Below are positions 6,694-14,802 of a DNA stretch of 31,176 nt, one piece after another. The DNA is from Claveliimonas ammoniilytica (GTDB lineage: Bacteria; Bacillota; Clostridia; Lachnospirales; Lachnospiraceae). The notes under the pieces were generated by a model, which worked only from the letters and a program-made list of their open reading frames with translations, was not told the DNA's origin and did no database searches. Location: assembly GCF_025567415.1 (NCBI RefSeq), contig NZ_JAOQJV010000023.1, positions 1 through 31,176 of the forward strand, read 5' to 3'. The translations under genes and the position numbers were made by a program. Within the stretch, counting starts at the first letter, position 1; every line of letters starts with the position of its first letter.

Positions 6694-7980
6694 TTATTTA
6701 CGTTCAATTTTTTCTTTTCCACCCATATATGGACGAAGTACTTCAGGGATACGTACAGAACCGTCTTCCTGAAGGTTATTTTCCAAAAATGCAATCAGCA
6801 TTCTCGGTGGTGCAACTACTGTGTTATTCAATGTATGAGCAAAGTATTTATTACCATCAGTTCCCTTTACACGAATGCCAAGTCTTCTTGCCTGTGCATC
6901 ACCAAGGTTAGAGCAGCTTCCTACTTCAAAGTACTTCTTCTGTCTTGGAGACCATGCCTCTACGTCGCAAGATTTTACTTTCAGGTCAGCAAGATCACCA
7001 GAGCAGCATTCCAGCGTACGCACCGGAATATCCAGTGAGCGGAAGAGATCTACTGTATTTTTCCAGAGTACATCATACCATTTCTTGCTTTCTTCCGGTT
7101 TACATACAACGATCATCTCCTGTTTTTCAAACTGATGGATTCTGTATACACCTCGTTCTTCGATACCGTGAGCACCTTTTTCTTTACGGAAGCATGGTGA
7201 ATAGCTGGTCAGTGTCTTTGGAAGTTCTCCCTCATCCAACATGGTGTCGATAAATTTACCGATCATAGAATGCTCACTTGTTCCGATCAGATACAGGTCT
7301 TCTCCCTCAATCTTATACATCATAGCATCCATCTCAGCGAAGCTCATAACACCTGTTACCACATTACTTCTGATCATAAACGGAGGTACACAATAAGTAA
7401 ATCCTCTGTCGATCATAAAGTCACGTGCATAACTGATTACTGCTGAATGCAGTCTCGCAATATCTCCCATCAGGTAATAGAATCCATTACCTGCAACTTT
7501 TCCAGCGGCTTCCAGATCAATACCATCAAAACTTTCCATGATCTCTGTATGATATGGAATCTCAAAGTCCGGAACTACCGGCTCACCAAATTTTTCAATC
7601 TCTACATTTTCGCTGTCATCTTTACCGATTGGTACAGATGGATCGATGATATTTGGAATGATCATCATGTTCTTCTTAAGTTTTTCTTCTACTTCTTTTT
7701 CTTCTGCGGATAATTCTTCAATTCTTGCTGCACTCTTCTGAACTTCCTGTTTCAGTACCTCTGCTTCTTCTCTCTTACCCTGAGCCATGCATGCACCGAT
7801 CTGCTTGGAAATCTTATTCTTATTAGCACGAAGAGCTTCTACTTCTCCTTTAATATCTCTATTCCTCTGGTCTAACTCTAATACCTCATCAACCAGTGGT
7901 AATTTTTCATCCTGGAATTTCTTTTTAATGTTTTCCTTTACTACATCAGGATTTGATCTCACAAATTTAATATCAAGCAT
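6694..7980 (-). CDS. serS: Serine--tRNA ligase, divergent class II form
   Basis: A 428-residue class II synthetase that charges tRNA-Ser (and tRNA-Sec). Residues 1-110 are the long coiled-coil tRNA-binding arm starting MLDIKFVRSNPDVVKENI. The catalytic domain has motif 2 (FRKEKGAHGIEERGVYRIHQFEK), the ECCSGDLAD loop, VGSCSNLGDAQARRLGIR and motif 3 (HTLNNTVVAPPRMLIAFLEN). Length is normal. The active-site sequence differs from the usual bacterial SerRS: GTSEHSM where TAEVPLT is common, and LNNTVVAPPR in place of LNGSGLAVGR. It starts 18 bases after the DUF4446 gene behind AAAGGGAG, with no T-box leader in that short gap. Confidence 0.93.
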   Translation of the reverse strand: MLDIKFVRSNPDVVKENIKKKFQDEKLPLVDEVLELDQRNRDIKGEVEALRANKNKISKQIGACMAQGKREEAEVLKQEVQKSAARIEELSAEEKEVEEKLKKNMMIIPNIIDPSVPIGKDDSENVEIEKFGEPVVPDFEIPYHTEIMESFDGIDLEAAGKVAGNGFYYLMGDIARLHSAVISYARDFMIDRGFTYCVPPFMIRSNVVTGVMSFAEMDAMMYKIEGEDLYLIGTSEHSMIGKFIDTMLDEGELPKTLTSYSPCFRKEKGAHGIEERGVYRIHQFEKQEMIVVCKPEESKKWYDVLWKNTVDLFRSLDIPVRTLECCSGDLADLKVKSCDVEAWSPRQKKYFEVGSCSNLGDAQARRLGIRVKGTDGNKYFAHTLNNTVVAPPRMLIAFLENNLQEDGSVRIPEVLRPYMGGKEKIERK

Positions 7981-7998
7981 TTTCTTTCTCCCTTTCCT

Positions 7999-8637
7999 TT
8001 ATCTTCTTGCTTTTTTTATTTCTTTATTTGTATCTTTTCTTACTTCTTTTTTAGCTGCTTTTCTCGGCTGCTCTTTTCGGATTGTTTTTGCTTCATTTTC
8101 TTCCGAAGTTGATTCAGACTCACTGCTCATATAATCTTCACTGTAAATTGCTCGATCCAGTGCTTCCGCTTCCTCTTCTGAAAGTTCTACATAGCTTTCA
8201 CCCTTCAGAATTTCCTTCACGTAAGTGTAGCATCCCTCACGGCTGTGCATCGCATTCATGATCCATCCGGTATTATCACTGTCCAGAAGTGCCAGGGCAA
8301 AGCTGAGTTTTCCGCCCATTTCATTAAAAGCGTCATACTTGACAATTCCACATTTTTGAATACAATGTTCAGTCCTGCGATACATTTCTTTCACATCAGC
8401 ACGATTCTGTTTAATAATCTTAGCTATTCCATCCAGTTCCGAGAACTTTGTAAGAATACTTTCTTCCAGATTCTTACCATCTTTTCCCCGCATAAACGAT
8501 GCATAACTGTTTTTCAGTCTGTCATATTTCAGACTGACATTCACATACAGTACGAACAGCACTACGATCAATATCAGCATAAATAAGAATATAAATGCAG
8601 GATCGATTCCAAGCTTCGCTAAAATCTTGCTTTCCAT
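7999..8637 (-). CDS. DUF4446-type membrane-anchored protein
   Basis: A 212-residue protein with one N-terminal membrane segment (about residues 12-33, FIFLFMLILIVVLFVLYV), then a probably helical stretch (35-90) and a small conserved core with LSFALALLDSDNTGWIMNAMHSREGCYTYVKEI. The acidic then lysine/arginine-rich tail (from about 150) looks disordered. The core and the position directly after parB match the DUF4446 proteins that accompany parAB in many clostridia. It starts 3 bases after the parB stop and must be translationally linked to it. Function is unknown. A role in chromosome segregation or envelope attachment is suggested only by the neighbourhood. Confidence 0.8.
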   Translation of the reverse strand: MESKILAKLGIDPAFIFLFMLILIVVLFVLYVNVSLKYDRLKNSYASFMRGKDGKNLEESILTKFSELDGIAKIIKQNRADVKEMYRRTEHCIQKCGIVKYDAFNEMGGKLSFALALLDSDNTGWIMNAMHSREGCYTYVKEILKGESYVELSEEEAEALDRAIYSEDYMSSESESTSEENEAKTIRKEQPRKAAKKEVRKDTNKEIKKARR

Positions 8638-8640
8638 ATA

Positions 8641-9543
8641 TTATTCTCCTTTTTGTACAGATGTAATCATCTCAAACATGCGCTCGAGTTCATCATCTGA
8701 GTAATATTCGATTTCTATCTTTCCTTTTCCATTCCCCTTTGGTGAAATACTAACTTTAGTTCCAAGTACCCGTTTCATTTTTTCTGCCAAGTCATCATAG
8801 ACGAATGCATTTTCTACGGTTTTGACTACTTTAACCTGTTTCTTAGGATTTTTCAATGATTTTATAAGTTTTTCTGTTTCACGTACACTTAATTTTTCAT
8901 CAAAAATCTTTGTAGCAAGCAGATACTGCTGTTCTTCATCATCAATTGCAAGTAATGCTCTTGCGTGTCCGGTAGTGATCATATCGTCAATAATCATCTG
9001 CTGAACCTTTTCTCCCAGCTTCAGAAGTCTCATAGAGTTTGTAACAGCTGTACGACTCTTTGACACGCGCTCTGCCACTTCATCTTGTTTCAGATTAAAT
9101 TCTGTCAGCAATTTTTTGAATGCCATTGCTTCTTCAATTGGGTTCAGATTTTCTCTCTGAATATTCTCAATCAAAGCAATTTCCACTGCCTGCTGTTCCG
9201 TATACTCTTTAATAATAACCGGAACTTCTTTGACACCGGCAAGCTTTGCTGCGCGCCACCGTCTTTCACCTGCAATAATTTCATAATAATCTTTTCTTTT
9301 TCTTACCAACAGTGGCTGTAATACACCATACTGTTTGATAGAATCAGCCAATTCCAACAATGCGTCTTCTTCAAAATGTTTTCTCGGCTGTTCTCTATTT
9401 GGTTCAACTTGGTTTATTTTCAACATTTGTTCGCCGGTTTTGACAGATTCTTCTTTTTCCGCTTTTGCAGCAGGTTTTACCGATTTATTTTCAGGAATCA
9501 GGCTGTCCAGTCCTTTTCCAAGTCCTTTTCTCTTTACTGCCAT
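8641..9543 (-). CDS. parB: Chromosome partitioning protein ParB / Spo0J
   Basis: A 300-residue CTP-dependent DNA clamp that loads at parS, spreads and recruits SMC. The N-terminus MAVKRKGLGKGLDSLIP carries the ParA-activating segment. The CTP-binding boxes are GERRWRA (92-98) and ENIQRENLNP (126-135). The parS-reading helix-turn-helix follows at about 152-172 (KQDEVAERVSKSRTAVTNSMRLLKL), and the C-terminal dimer domain ends the protein. I chose ATG 9543, ten codons inside the longest frame, because GGGAGGGG (9550-9557) precedes it and the protein then starts like other Spo0J proteins. The parA frame ends 19 bases upstream. The cognate parS sites lie just upstream of parA. Confidence 0.95.
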   Translation of the reverse strand: MAVKRKGLGKGLDSLIPENKSVKPAAKAEKEESVKTGEQMLKINQVEPNREQPRKHFEEDALLELADSIKQYGVLQPLLVRKRKDYYEIIAGERRWRAAKLAGVKEVPVIIKEYTEQQAVEIALIENIQRENLNPIEEAMAFKKLLTEFNLKQDEVAERVSKSRTAVTNSMRLLKLGEKVQQMIIDDMITTGHARALLAIDDEEQQYLLATKIFDEKLSVRETEKLIKSLKNPKKQVKVVKTVENAFVYDDLAEKMKRVLGTKVSISPKGNGKGKIEIEYYSDDELERMFEMITSVQKGE

Positions 9544-9562
9544 ATTATTCCCCTCCCAATCC

Positions 9563-10321
9563 TTATTTATCAATCACTTCGTCTGCTAACATTCTATAAC
9601 TTTCAGCGCCTGTAGACTTTGTATCATACATGTTAATAGGCATTCCATAACTAGGTGCTTCTGCAAGACGTATATTTCTGGGAATAATTGTTTTATAGAT
9701 ACTCTGATTCAGGTTATCTTTTACATTTTCAACAACCTGGAGTGATAAATTTGTACGTGCATCATACATTGTAAATACGACGCCTTCCATCTCCAGATCA
9801 GGATTCAGTCTTTCTTTAACCAGTTCAATCGTGTGCATAAGCTGACTTAAGCCTTCCAATGCGTAATATTCACACTGGATTGGCACAATCACACTGTCAG
9901 CTGTTGTCATTGCATTAATTGTCAGCGTATTTAATGAAGGTGGACAGTCAATAATCACAAAATCATAATTATCTCTTACCTTATGCACTTCATTTCTAAT
10001 GATAAATTCCTTATCATCCACGCCAATTAATTCTATTTCAGCTGCCGATAAATCAATTCCAGTCGGAATAACATCCAGATTTTCCAAAGCATCTTTACAG
10101 ATAACTTCTTCAATAGATGCCTGTCCTATAATCATATCATATACTGTTTTTTCGACAGAATCTTTATCAATTCCAAGTCCGCTCGTCATATTGCCCTGCG
10201 GATCCATATCAATTGATAGCACTTTCTTGCCTTTTTCAGCCAAGCACGCTGACAAGTTGATAGCCGTGGTAGTTTTACCTACGCCACCCTTTTGATTTGC
10301 TATCGCGATTATCCTTCCCAT
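9563..10321 (-). CDS. parA: Chromosome partitioning ATPase ParA / Soj
   Basis: A 252-residue ParA-type ATPase. The deviant Walker A KGGVGKTT (11-18), Walker A' (DMDPQGN), Walker B (FVIIDCPPSL) and the switch segment with PIQCEYYALEG are all visible. In Bacillus, Soj dimers bind DNA, help segregate origins with ParB-parS and control DnaA activity. The start has AAAGGGGAAA upstream. It is the first gene of the parA-parB-DUF4446-serS-DUF3881 transcript, behind an extended -10 promoter with a parS half-site in its spacer. The three parS sites lie 60-290 bases upstream. Confidence 0.95.
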   Translation of the reverse strand: MGRIIAIANQKGGVGKTTTAINLSACLAEKGKKVLSIDMDPQGNMTSGLGIDKDSVEKTVYDMIIGQASIEEVICKDALENLDVIPTGIDLSAAEIELIGVDDKEFIIRNEVHKVRDNYDFVIIDCPPSLNTLTINAMTTADSVIVPIQCEYYALEGLSQLMHTIELVKERLNPDLEMEGVVFTMYDARTNLSLQVVENVKDNLNQSIYKTIIPRNIRLAEAPSYGMPINMYDTKSTGAESYRMLADEVIDK

Positions 10322-10347
10322 ATTATTTCCCCTTTCTATGCTTGACT

Positions 10348-10376
10348 ATTATACCACGTTTCACTACTGGATTCCA
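10348..10376 (-). promoter_or_regulatory. parA promoter (extended -10) with parS half-site
   Basis: On the minus strand a perfect TATAAT (10353-10348) is preceded by TGG, giving an extended -10. The -35 position holds TGGAAT, a weak match, at 17-base spacing. GTTTCAC (10358-10364), most of a parS half-site, sits in the spacer, so ParB could affect parA transcription. Confidence 0.65.
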
Positions 10377-10380
10377 TAGA

Positions 10381-10396
10381 TGTTTCACGTGAAACA
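10381..10396. promoter_or_regulatory. parS site 1
   Basis: TGTTTCACGTGAAACA, a perfect 16-bp palindrome identical to the Bacillus-type parS consensus. It is the loading site for the ParB encoded nearby and lies 60 bases upstream of parA. Confidence 0.97.
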
Positions 10397-10479
10397 TTAC
10401 ATTTAGCAAGTTTCCTTTATTAACATAACGCTTTATTTCGATTATATGCATTGTTAATGAATAATTTATTGTTTTCAAA

Positions 10480-10495
10480 TGTTTCACGTGAAACA
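10480..10495. promoter_or_regulatory. parS site 2
   Basis: A second perfect TGTTTCACGTGAAACA, 99 bases from site 1. The flanks extend the dyad by CAAA/TTTG, giving a 24-bp palindrome at 10476-10499. Confidence 0.97.
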
Positions 10496-10580
10496 TTTGA
10501 AAAATCGAATTTATTATCCACCTAAATACTTTCGACCTTATTTTATAGTTGTATTATCACTACTGCAAAATACATATCAC

Positions 10581-10624
10581 AAAAATAGGCAGAATGTTTC
10601 ACGTGAAACATTCTGCCTATTTTT
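10581..10624. terminator. 44-bp perfect palindrome: parS site 3 inside a terminator-like hairpin
   Basis: parS (10595-10610) is the centre of a perfect, spacer-free inverted repeat whose arms are 10581-10602 and 10603-10624. The outer arms read AAAAATAGGCAGAA and its complement, and the plus side continues to TTTTTTT (10621-10627). Transcribed either way it would fold into a long hairpin with a U-run. It may back up the rsmG terminator, shield the parS region from read-through, or both. The parS identity is certain. The terminator role is inferred. Confidence 0.85.
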
Positions 10625-10705
10625 TTTATGTTTAATATCTTTTGGAAACTTTTTTTACAAATATTATATGATGTAAAAAGTCAAAATGTGGATTACCCAT
10701 AAGTA

Positions 10706-10737
10706 AGCAAAAGCCTTTGCACTAATGCAAAGGCTTT
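10706..10737 (-). terminator. Terminator overlapping the end of rsmG
   Basis: An 11-bp stem AAAGCCTTTGC/GCAAAGGCTTT (10710-10720 with 10727-10737) with a 6-base loop includes the rsmG stop codon. On the minus strand it is followed by TTGCTTACTT, a broken U-tract. It ends the mnmE-mnmG-rsmG transcript. Confidence 0.7.
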
Positions 10738-11441
10738 CTTGAAGGTATACCAGATTTTCTAGGATATTTCATACCTGTACTTTTTTCTTTTTTTATTATA
10801 ACTAATGATCTTGCTATATCTGTATCAGGAAGTTCAAACTGGACTACTTTTTGTGTCTTACCACCTAAAATTTTAATAGCCTTCTTGCTCTCATTGAGTT
10901 CATCCTCAATCTCACCTGATTTATATGGTATAAAGTATCCATCCATTTTTACATACGGAATACAATACTCAGATAAGACAGCCAGATTAGCTACTGCCCT
11001 CGATACAACCATATCATACTGTTCTCTATATTCCTCATTTCTGGCAAAATCTTCTGCTCTTCCATGAATCGTTGTAATATCTTCTAGCTCTAATTCATTA
11101 ATAACAGTGTTTAAAAATTTTATTCTCTTATTCAATGAATCTAACAATGTAACTTTTAAATGAGGAAAAGCAATCTTAAGTGGTAATCCAGGAAAACCAG
11201 CTCCTGTACCAATATCAATCACCGATTCAATTTCTTTCATATCATTAGCTTTTGTGATGGATAAACTGTCTGCAAAATGCTTACAAAACACCTCATCATA
11301 CTCTGTAATACCTGTAAGATTCATAACCTTATTCCATTCAACCAAAAGCTGATAATACTTATCGAATTGTTCTAATTGTTTTTCGCTCAATGATATATTA
11401 AGCTGAGTCATCATATTTAAAAATTTTGGACTAATCACCAT
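10722..11441 (-). CDS. rsmG: 16S rRNA (guanine-N7) methyltransferase RsmG
   Basis: A 239-residue methyltransferase that modifies G527 (E. coli numbering) of 16S rRNA using S-adenosylmethionine. The family signature VMNLTGI lies near residue 45, the SAM loop VIDIGTGAGFPGLPLKI near 70, and VVSRAVANL further on. Length equals that of Bacillus RsmG. The Shine-Dalgarno GGGAGG (11451-11456) lies inside the end of mnmG and the start follows the mnmG stop by 3 bases, so the two are translationally coupled. The C-terminal tail is basic (RKSGIPSRKPLH). Confidence 0.95.
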   Translation of the reverse strand: MVISPKFLNMMTQLNISLSEKQLEQFDKYYQLLVEWNKVMNLTGITEYDEVFCKHFADSLSITKANDMKEIESVIDIGTGAGFPGLPLKIAFPHLKVTLLDSLNKRIKFLNTVINELELEDITTIHGRAEDFARNEEYREQYDMVVSRAVANLAVLSEYCIPYVKMDGYFIPYKSGEIEDELNESKKAIKILGGKTQKVVQFELPDTDIARSLVIIKKEKSTGMKYPRKSGIPSRKPLH

Positions 11442-11444
11442 GTA

Positions 11445-13352
11445 CTATTTTCCTCCCAAATATATAAGTAATACAGATATATCAGCAGGAGATACTCCTG
11501 ATATTCTGGAAGCCTGTCCAATTGATACCGGTCTGTATTCCTTCAACTTTTGAATTGCTTCTATACGAAGACTCTGAATTGCATCATAATCAATATCTTC
11601 TGGAATTTTTTTCTTTTCCATCTTCTTAAACTGTTCTACCTGTCTAAGCTGTCTTTTGATATAACCATCATACTTAATGTTGATATCTATCTGGTTTTCA
11701 ATCTCTTCTTTCAAATCTGCTGGAAATTCCGGTCTACCTTGATCTATAGATTCTAATGCCTGATATGATAATTCCGGACGTCGAATCAGCTCTGTTAACG
11801 ATATACCTGAATTCAGCGGTGTACTTTCATACTTCTTCAGTAAATCCTGTACATTATCACTTGTTCCCACATGTACATGTGAAACACGTTCAATTTCTTC
11901 GTTGATGCATTCTATTTTCATAAGTAATCGATTATATCGTTCATCAGAAATAAGACCTATTTCATGACCTATTTTCGTCAAACGTTGATCTGCATTGTCC
12001 TGACGAAGAAGAAGACGATATTCTGCCCTGGACGTCATCATACGATAAGGTTCATGACTTTCTTTAGTAACAAGATCATCAATCAAAACACCGATATAAG
12101 CTTCTGAACGATCCAGAATAATCCCATCTTTTCTCTGCAGTTTTCTCGCAGTATTAATACCTGCAATCAATCCCTGTGCAGCAGCCTCTTCGTATCCCGA
12201 ACTTCCATTAAACTGTCCTCCACTGAACAATCCGCTGATATTACGAAATTCCAGTGTTGGCTTCAGCTGTCTGGCATCAATACAATCATACTCAATTGCA
12301 TACGCATTTCTGACAATTTTAACATGCTCTAGTCCAGGCACACTGCGGTACATCTCATACTGAACATCTTCCGGCAGTGAACTTGACATACCGCCGATAT
12401 ACATTTCATTTGTTTCAAGTCCCTCAGGCTCAATAAATACCTGATGTCTCTTTTTATCCGCAAATTTTACTACTTTGTCCTCAATCGATGGGCAATATCT
12501 CGGTCCTGTTCCTTCGATCATTCCCGAATAAAGCGGTGATCTATCAAGATTATCTCTGATGATTCTATGTGTTTCTTCGTTAGTATATGTCAACCAACAG
12601 GATGCCTGGTCAATCTGCACATCATCCGGATTTGTTGTAAATGAAAATGGCACAACTCTCTCATCACCAAACTGTTCTTCCATCTTACTGAAATCTATCG
12701 AATTCTTATCCACTCGCGCAGGTGTTCCGGTTTTAAAACGATACATTTTAATACCAAGTTCATCTTTCAGACAGTCTGTAAGATAATTCGCTGCCTGCAG
12801 ACCATTAGGACCCGTATGAGAACTTACATCGCCATAGATACACCTTGCCTTCAGATAAGTTCCGGTACACAAAATGACCGCTCTGCATCTATAAACCGCT
12901 CCAGAATAAGTCTGAACACCTGTTACCTGATTATCTTCAGTCAGTATGCGGACAACCTCCTGCTGTCTGATATCCAAACGCTCCTGATTCTCCAATACAC
13001 GGCGCATGGTTCTGCTATAATTGGCTTTATCCGCCTGTGCACGAAGCGAATGAACAGCAGGACCTTTTGACTTATTAAGCATTTTGGACTGTATAAACGT
13101 ACGGTCAATCACCTTACCCATTTCACCTCCAAGTGCATCCAATTCTCTTACCAGATGTCCCTTCGAACTTCCGCCGATATTTGGATTACATGGCATCAAT
13201 GCAATGCTGTCTACACTGACCGTAAATACAACTGTCTGAAACCCAAGTCTGGCACAGGCAAGAGCAGCTTCACATCCTGCGTGTCCTGCACCTATTACTA
13301 CTACATCATATTTATCTTTATTTTCCCATACAGAATTTGCTGAAAATTTCAT
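11445..13352 (-). CDS. mnmG: tRNA uridine-5-carboxymethylaminomethyl modification enzyme MnmG (GidA)
   Basis: A 635-residue FAD protein that, with MnmE, installs the cmnm5 group at wobble U34 of several tRNAs. The dinucleotide-binding motif VVVIGAGHAGCEAALA starts at about residue 17. Other MnmG marks are PCNPNIGGSSKGHLVRE, DGLxAAN-like (NGLQAANYL), GTGPRYCPSIEDK, FNGSSGYEEAAAQGLIAGINTA and the C-terminal helical domain ending GVSPADISVLLIYLGGK. Length is normal (about 630). The start ATG lies inside the 3' end of mnmE, a 35-base overlap. AGGAG is rather far upstream, so the start is slightly uncertain, but no better one exists before the FAD motif. Confidence 0.95.
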   Translation of the reverse strand: MKFSANSVWENKDKYDVVVIGAGHAGCEAALACARLGFQTVVFTVSVDSIALMPCNPNIGGSSKGHLVRELDALGGEMGKVIDRTFIQSKMLNKSKGPAVHSLRAQADKANYSRTMRRVLENQERLDIRQQEVVRILTEDNQVTGVQTYSGAVYRCRAVILCTGTYLKARCIYGDVSSHTGPNGLQAANYLTDCLKDELGIKMYRFKTGTPARVDKNSIDFSKMEEQFGDERVVPFSFTTNPDDVQIDQASCWLTYTNEETHRIIRDNLDRSPLYSGMIEGTGPRYCPSIEDKVVKFADKKRHQVFIEPEGLETNEMYIGGMSSSLPEDVQYEMYRSVPGLEHVKIVRNAYAIEYDCIDARQLKPTLEFRNISGLFSGGQFNGSSGYEEAAAQGLIAGINTARKLQRKDGIILDRSEAYIGVLIDDLVTKESHEPYRMMTSRAEYRLLLRQDNADQRLTKIGHEIGLISDERYNRLLMKIECINEEIERVSHVHVGTSDNVQDLLKKYESTPLNSGISLTELIRRPELSYQALESIDQGRPEFPADLKEEIENQIDINIKYDGYIKRQLRQVEQFKKMEKKKIPEDIDYDAIQSLRIEAIQKLKEYRPVSIGQASRISGVSPADISVLLIYLGGK

Positions 13353-14730
13353 TGACCAAATCTTCTCCTATCGTTTCTCCAGTAATACTTCCAAGTGTCT
13401 CGTATGCATCCATCAGATCGATTGAATAGAAATCCTCTGGCATCTGCATATCAATACTTTGAATTACATTATTCAGACTCTGCAATGCATTCTGCAATGC
13501 CGTCTTATGGCGCACATTGGTAATATAAACTTCCGAATTAAAAGATATATCCCCATGATAAAACATATCTTTAAGCGTATTTTCTAATATATCAATCCCA
13601 ATATTTTCTTTAGCAGATATTTCAATCATCGGGATATCAAATTTATTTTCTTCCTTATTTTCTCCCAGATATGCATCCATAATTTCCTTTTTCTTAACCT
13701 GCATCTCCAGATCTGATTTATTTAGTAATATGATTGACTTTTTATCCTTCAAAAGTTTCAAAATATCATAATCATTCTGATCCAGCGGCGCCGAAGAATC
13801 AATTACATAGATGATCAGATCTGCTTCTTTTGCATGGCTAATTGCTTTTTGAACTCCAATTTCTTCTATGATATCTGCCGTATCGCGGATGCCGGCTGTA
13901 TCCATAATATTCAACGATATACCCTGCAGACTAATATTTTCCTGCAAAATATCTCTGGTTGTTCCGGCAATATCAGTTACAATTGCGCGATCCTCTCCAA
14001 GCAATGCATTAAGCAGAGAAGATTTACCTGCATTGGGCTTACCTACAATTACCGTTTTAATACCCTCTTTAATAATACGCCCATCGTCCGAAGAATCTAT
14101 CAACTTTTGAATCTCCTTTATCAAAGGTTCTATTACACCACGAAGTGTCTCGCCATACCCGTCTACACTGATGTGCTCCGGATCATCAAGAGCTGTCTCT
14201 ATAAATGCAGTATGATACAATATCTTTTCTCTGATATCTACAATCTTCTGCTTAACATTCCCCTTTAACTGACCAACAGAACTCTTCAAAGCATATTCAT
14301 TTTTCGACTGAATAATATCAATGACTGCCTCTGCCTGAGACAGATCAATACGACCATTCAAAAATGCTCTCTTAGTAAATTCACCAGGTTCTGCTGGTCT
14401 TGCTCCATGCTTAATTACCGTTTCAAGGATCTTTCGCACTACAAATACGCCACCATGACAGTCAATTTCTACCGTATTTTCTCCGGTATAGCTATGTGGT
14501 CCTTTCATAATAAGAACCAGCACTTCATCAATCATATCTTCACCATCTGCGATATAGCCATAATGGATCGTATGCGTCTTCTGGTCCGCTAGTTTTTTTC
14601 CATTTTTTCCTCTATATATACGATCTGCTATCTCAATTGCCTGTTCACCACTGATTCTTACAATTCCAATTCCTGATTCAGTAACAGCTGTAGATATTGC
14701 TGCTATCGTCTGCGTGTCATTATAAAGCAC
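13318..14730 (-). CDS. mnmE: tRNA modification GTPase MnmE (TrmE)
   Basis: A 470-residue protein and partner of MnmG in wobble-uridine modification. Order of domains: N-terminal folate-binding domain (1-120, with RPAEPGEFTKRAFLNGRIDL), helical domain, and a G domain with G1 GKPNAGKSS (230-238), G2 TTRD (257-260), G3 DTAG (277-280) and G4 NKSD. The C-terminus FCMGK matches the family's C-(I/L/V)GK end, whose cysteine is catalytically important. The start is GTG at 14730 behind AGGAGGTATATC. A terminator-like hairpin separates it from jag upstream, and its end overlaps mnmG. Confidence 0.95.
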   Translation of the reverse strand: MLYNDTQTIAAISTAVTESGIGIVRISGEQAIEIADRIYRGKNGKKLADQKTHTIHYGYIADGEDMIDEVLVLIMKGPHSYTGENTVEIDCHGGVFVVRKILETVIKHGARPAEPGEFTKRAFLNGRIDLSQAEAVIDIIQSKNEYALKSSVGQLKGNVKQKIVDIREKILYHTAFIETALDDPEHISVDGYGETLRGVIEPLIKEIQKLIDSSDDGRIIKEGIKTVIVGKPNAGKSSLLNALLGEDRAIVTDIAGTTRDILQENISLQGISLNIMDTAGIRDTADIIEEIGVQKAISHAKEADLIIYVIDSSAPLDQNDYDILKLLKDKKSIILLNKSDLEMQVKKKEIMDAYLGENKEENKFDIPMIEISAKENIGIDILENTLKDMFYHGDISFNSEVYITNVRHKTALQNALQSLNNVIQSIDMQMPEDFYSIDLMDAYETLGSITGETIGEDLVNEIFSKFCMGK

Positions 14731-14746
14731 GATATACCTCCTGATA

Positions 14747-14786
14747 ATAAAAAAGAGTAAGTAGGAGTTTTGACGCCCCTACTTAC
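14747..14786 (-). terminator. Terminator or attenuator between jag and mnmE
   Basis: On the minus strand a 9-bp stem GTAAGTAGG/CCTACTTAC (14786-14778 with 14765-14757) with a 12-base loop is followed by CTCTTTTTTATT. It lies 16 bases after jag and about 17 bases before the mnmE start. No separate mnmE promoter is visible in the gap, so some read-through must occur unless a promoter lies inside jag. Confidence 0.75.
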
Positions 14787-14802
14787 TATCTTATACGAAA
14801 TA

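Noticed and set aside
10479..10676. Plus-strand frame starting MFHVKH across parS sites
   Set aside because: The start codons are created by the parS palindrome itself. There is no ribosome site and the product has no recognisable domain.
10514..10695. DnaA-box-like TTATCCACC (10514) and TGTGGATTA (10687) in the parS region
   Set aside because: Each has a mismatch, they are isolated, and there is no trio or clustered arrangement. Chance is sufficient.
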